Shown piece by piece: positions 6,440-8,674 of a DNA stretch of 8,674 bases. The position numbers and the translations under genes are program-made. How positions within the stretch are numbered: position 1 is the first letter of the stretch; every line of letters begins with the position of its first letter. The notes below the pieces were generated by a model. That model was not told the DNA's origin. It searched no databases and saw nothing but the letters and a program-made list of their open reading frames with translations. The DNA comes from an uncultured Chitinophagaceae bacterium (lineage in GTDB: Bacteria; Bacteroidota; Bacteroidia; Chitinophagales; Chitinophagaceae), in NCBI GenBank assembly GCA_946479005.1, contig CAMLEM010000052.1, positions 1 to 8,674 of the forward strand, given 5' to 3'.

Positions 6440-8674
6440 ATGCAGCATTCTACACTTTCTAATTCAACCAAAAGTTCCTTTATGACAAAATTGTACAAAC
6501 TTGTACTGGCTATTCTTATTGTCAGTCTCAGTACTGCGTCTTACGCCCAGGATTATTGGTCGGCACGTACCGATAATTCCTCGATCGTAAAATACAAAGC
6601 AGTATCCCGGCTTTCGTTTCCCAAAGAATTCAAATTGTTCCAGCTCAATGATGCGCCCCTGCGGCAGCAATTGTTCTCCATCGTGGGGCCCAATGCTTCC
6701 CGCAGCCAGGCTGTGATCTCCATTCCCAATGCGAAGGGCGAAATGGAACAATTCCAGGTTTGGGAAGCATCGAATTTCGAGCCTGAGCTGCAGGCTCGGT
6801 TTCCTGAGATCCGGGCATATTCCGGTAAAGGGATCTCTGACCCCGCAGCGAGGCTGAAACTTAGCATCTCTCCCCAGGGGATCAAAACGATGGTGTTCCG
6901 TTCAGGTACGCTGAACGAGTATATCGAACCCTATTCTGAGGATGGGACCGTCTATGCCGTGTTCAAATCACAGCGTGTAAAAGGCGGGCTTCCCTGGATG
7001 TGTTCTACTGAAGAAGCGCAGCTTGCCACAGGCATCGACAACCAACTTCAGCCAAACCGCATAGAAAGCAATGCAGGCCAGTTGAAGGTCATCCGCCTGG
7101 CGCAATCCTGCAACGGTGAGTATTCAAATTATTTTGGTGCGTTCAATTCAGGCCAGGTGGCCCTCGTGCTGGCCGCATTCAATGCGACCCTTGCCCGCAC
7201 CAATGGTTGTTATGAGAACGACTTTGCACTACACCTCAACCTGATCCCTACAACCACGAATGTTATCTATTACGACCCGGCCACTGACCCTTATACCACG
7301 ATGGGGCAGTGGAATAACCAATTACAGGCAACCCTGACAGCAAACATCGGCGAAGCCAACTACGATATCGGGCATATGTTCGGGGCATCCGGCGGGGGCG
7401 GTAACGCCGGCTGTATAGGCTGCGTTTGTAACGATGGAACAAAAGGCCGCGGTATTACTTCCCCGGCCGACGGTATTCCCGAAGGCGACAATTTTGATAT
7501 TGATTACGTAGCCCACGAAGTGGGTCACCAGATCGGCGCCAACCATACTTTTTCGATGGGTAATGAGGGAACAGGTGTGAACAAGGAAGTGGGATCGGGT
7601 ATCACCATTATGGGTTATGCGGGAATCACAGGACAGGACGTGGCTCCTCACTCGATCGATATCTTCCACCAGGCTTCGATCCAGCAGGTTCAAACTAACC
7701 TGGCAGGAAAGACCTGCCCGGTGACCACGAACCTTGCAGGTGTAAATGCCACACCAGTGATCGCTCCCCTGACCAACTGGACCATCCCGTTTTCCACACC
7801 ATTCCACCTGACAGGGTCGGCAACCGATGCCGATGCGGGGGATGTTCTGACGTACTGCTGGGAACAGAATGATAACTCAACGACCACAGGTTCCCAGAGC
7901 GTAGCCTTCCCAACAAAACTAACAGGACCCAACTGGCTCAGTTTCCCGGCTTCGAATTCGGGTACAAGGCTGATGCCCCGTCTTTCCACGATACTTAACG
8001 GCTTGAGCGTAACGCCTCCTCACCCTGGTGGTGATGCGGGCGCAAACATTGAAGCTCTGAGTTCGGTGGCACGTACCCTGAATTTCAGGCTAACCGTAAG
8101 GGATAACCGCCCTTACACCTCCACGCCACCGCTGGCCGTAGGCCAAACCCAGTTTGCGGATATGGTGGTAACTGTTTCAGCTGCTGTCGGGCCCTTCCTG
8201 ATCACTTCACATAACACATCCTCGACCTGGACAGAAGGGACCACGCAAAACATCACCTGGTCGGTGAATGGTACCACGGGAGCTCCTACCAATACGGCAA
8301 ACGTGAATATCCTTATCTCCACTGATGGCGGTAACAACTTCACGATGCTTAAACCCAATACCCCCAACGACGGTTCTGAGGATATCGTGGTACCGGGAAC
8401 GCTTTCAACATTGGTACGCATCAAGGTGGAAGCGATCGGCAATATCTATTTCGATATCAATAATGCGAACCTCACCATCGAGGCAGCACCTTCCGGGTTT
8501 ACATTCGATTCGCCTGCACCGGTGATCGCCACCTGCCCAGCGCCAACTTCTATGCAGACCACCCTGACAGCTACATATACCGGCGGGTTCACAAACCCGA
8601 TCACCCTTTCGGCTACCAATGTACCTGCAGGTACTACCGTAACATTCGGTACCAACCCGCTGTCTACCGGGTCT
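6440..8674 (+). CDS. Secreted reprolysin-like zinc metalloprotease with C-terminal Ig-like domains (3' partial)
   Basis: A secreted zinc endopeptidase; 745 codons are visible and the frame is open at the window end. Two starts are possible: ATG 6440, with an A-rich leader, or ATG 6482 (Met15), which directly begins the signal peptide MTKLYKLVLAILIVS... cut after ASYA (about Ala36). A propeptide-like region (about 37-210) follows, then a metzincin catalytic domain (about 215-425) with HEVGHQIGANH: zinc ligands His359, His363, His369 and catalytic Glu360. The Met-turn is ITIMGYAG (Met391). FDIDYVAHE just before the zinc motif is typical of the Bacteroidota M12B/reprolysin-like group. A cysteine cluster C-x2-C-x-C (325, 328, 330) precedes it. 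C-terminal regions: cadherin/Ig-like (about 436-570, with ATDADAGDVLTYCWEQ), another beta domain (584-685, NITWSVNGT, ILISTDGG), and the start of a third (from about 687). A P-domain or type IX secretion sorting domain probably follows but is not visible. Substrate unknown. Confidence 0.9.
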   Translation, partial: MQHSTLSNSTKSSFMTKLYKLVLAILIVSLSTASYAQDYWSARTDNSSIVKYKAVSRLSFPKEFKLFQLNDAPLRQQLFSIVGPNASRSQAVISIPNAKGEMEQFQVWEASNFEPELQARFPEIRAYSGKGISDPAARLKLSISPQGIKTMVFRSGTLNEYIEPYSEDGTVYAVFKSQRVKGGLPWMCSTEEAQLATGIDNQLQPNRIESNAGQLKVIRLAQSCNGEYSNYFGAFNSGQVALVLAAFNATLARTNGCYENDFALHLNLIPTTTNVIYYDPATDPYTTMGQWNNQLQATLTANIGEANYDIGHMFGASGGGGNAGCIGCVCNDGTKGRGITSPADGIPEGDNFDIDYVAHEVGHQIGANHTFSMGNEGTGVNKEVGSGITIMGYAGITGQDVAPHSIDIFHQASIQQVQTNLAGKTCPVTTNLAGVNATPVIAPLTNWTIPFSTPFHLTGSATDADAGDVLTYCWEQNDNSTTTGSQSVAFPTKLTGPNWLSFPASNSGTRLMPRLSTILNGLSVTPPHPGGDAGANIEALSSVARTLNFRLTVRDNRPYTSTPPLAVGQTQFADMVVTVSAAVGPFLITSHNTSSTWTEGTTQNITWSVNGTTGAPTNTANVNILISTDGGNNFTMLKPNTPNDGSEDIVVPGTLSTLVRIKVEAIGNIYFDINNANLTIEAAPSGFTFDSPAPVIATCPAPTSMQTTLTATYTGGFTNPITLSATNVPAGTTVTFGTNPLSTGS

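Noticed and set aside
7322..7989. Minus-strand open frames opposite the metalloprotease
   Set aside because: The plus strand encodes the zinc motif and Met-turn in one continuous frame; the antisense frames have no signal, motif or leader.

Overview
The window reads as ordinary core chromosome of a Bacteroidota bacterium, most likely of the Chitinophagaceae/Chitinophagales. The reasons are a NusB of about 310 residues (the long Bacteroidota form), lipoproteins with a lipobox, a DUF1573 lipoprotein, two perfect TAnnTTTG -7 promoter elements of the Bacteroidota housekeeping type, A-rich leaders without clear Shine-Dalgarno sequences, and a secreted reprolysin-like metalloprotease of a type common in gliding or secreting Bacteroidota. 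I see no IS element, integrase, CRISPR array, tRNA, rRNA or defence locus, and no stretch over 300 bases lacks a gene.

Layout. Bases 1-1542 (+): the 3' three quarters of a class I PLP-dependent aminotransferase (aspartate aminotransferase-like), overlapping by ATGA the gene for dephospho-CoA kinase (coaE). Bases 1663-2073 (+): a small lipocalin-like lipoprotein. It converges on a minus-strand cluster, and the two transcripts share a bidirectional hairpin terminator at 2093-2119. That cluster reads nusB (4018-3083), a DUF1573 lipoprotein (3031-2537) and yajC (2509-2123), with a well-formed promoter in the 51-base gap between nusB and the DUF1573 gene. Divergent from nusB is groES-groEL (4250-6267), with a good -7 element, a hairpin at the predicted 5' end of the mRNA, a hairpin between the two genes and a strong terminator at 6290-6321. 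From 6440 to the right edge a long secreted zinc metalloprotease stays open and is cut by the window.

How the genes work together. Most are housekeeping: transcription antitermination (NusB), Sec translocase accessory subunit (YajC), chaperonin (GroES/GroEL), last step of CoA synthesis (CoaE) and amino-acid transamination. The envelope and secreted proteins (two lipoproteins, YajC, the protease) all depend on Sec export. From memory, nusB, yajC and coaE often lie near each other in Bacteroidota with a YbbR-like gene between; here coaE is on the opposite strand and the YbbR gene is absent, which suggests a local rearrangement.

I did not find a convincing new system. The points most worth checking are the lipoprotein-like N-terminus on YajC, the RNA hairpins around groES with no CIRCE operator, the long insertion in NusB, and the cysteine cluster and unseen C-terminus of the protease.
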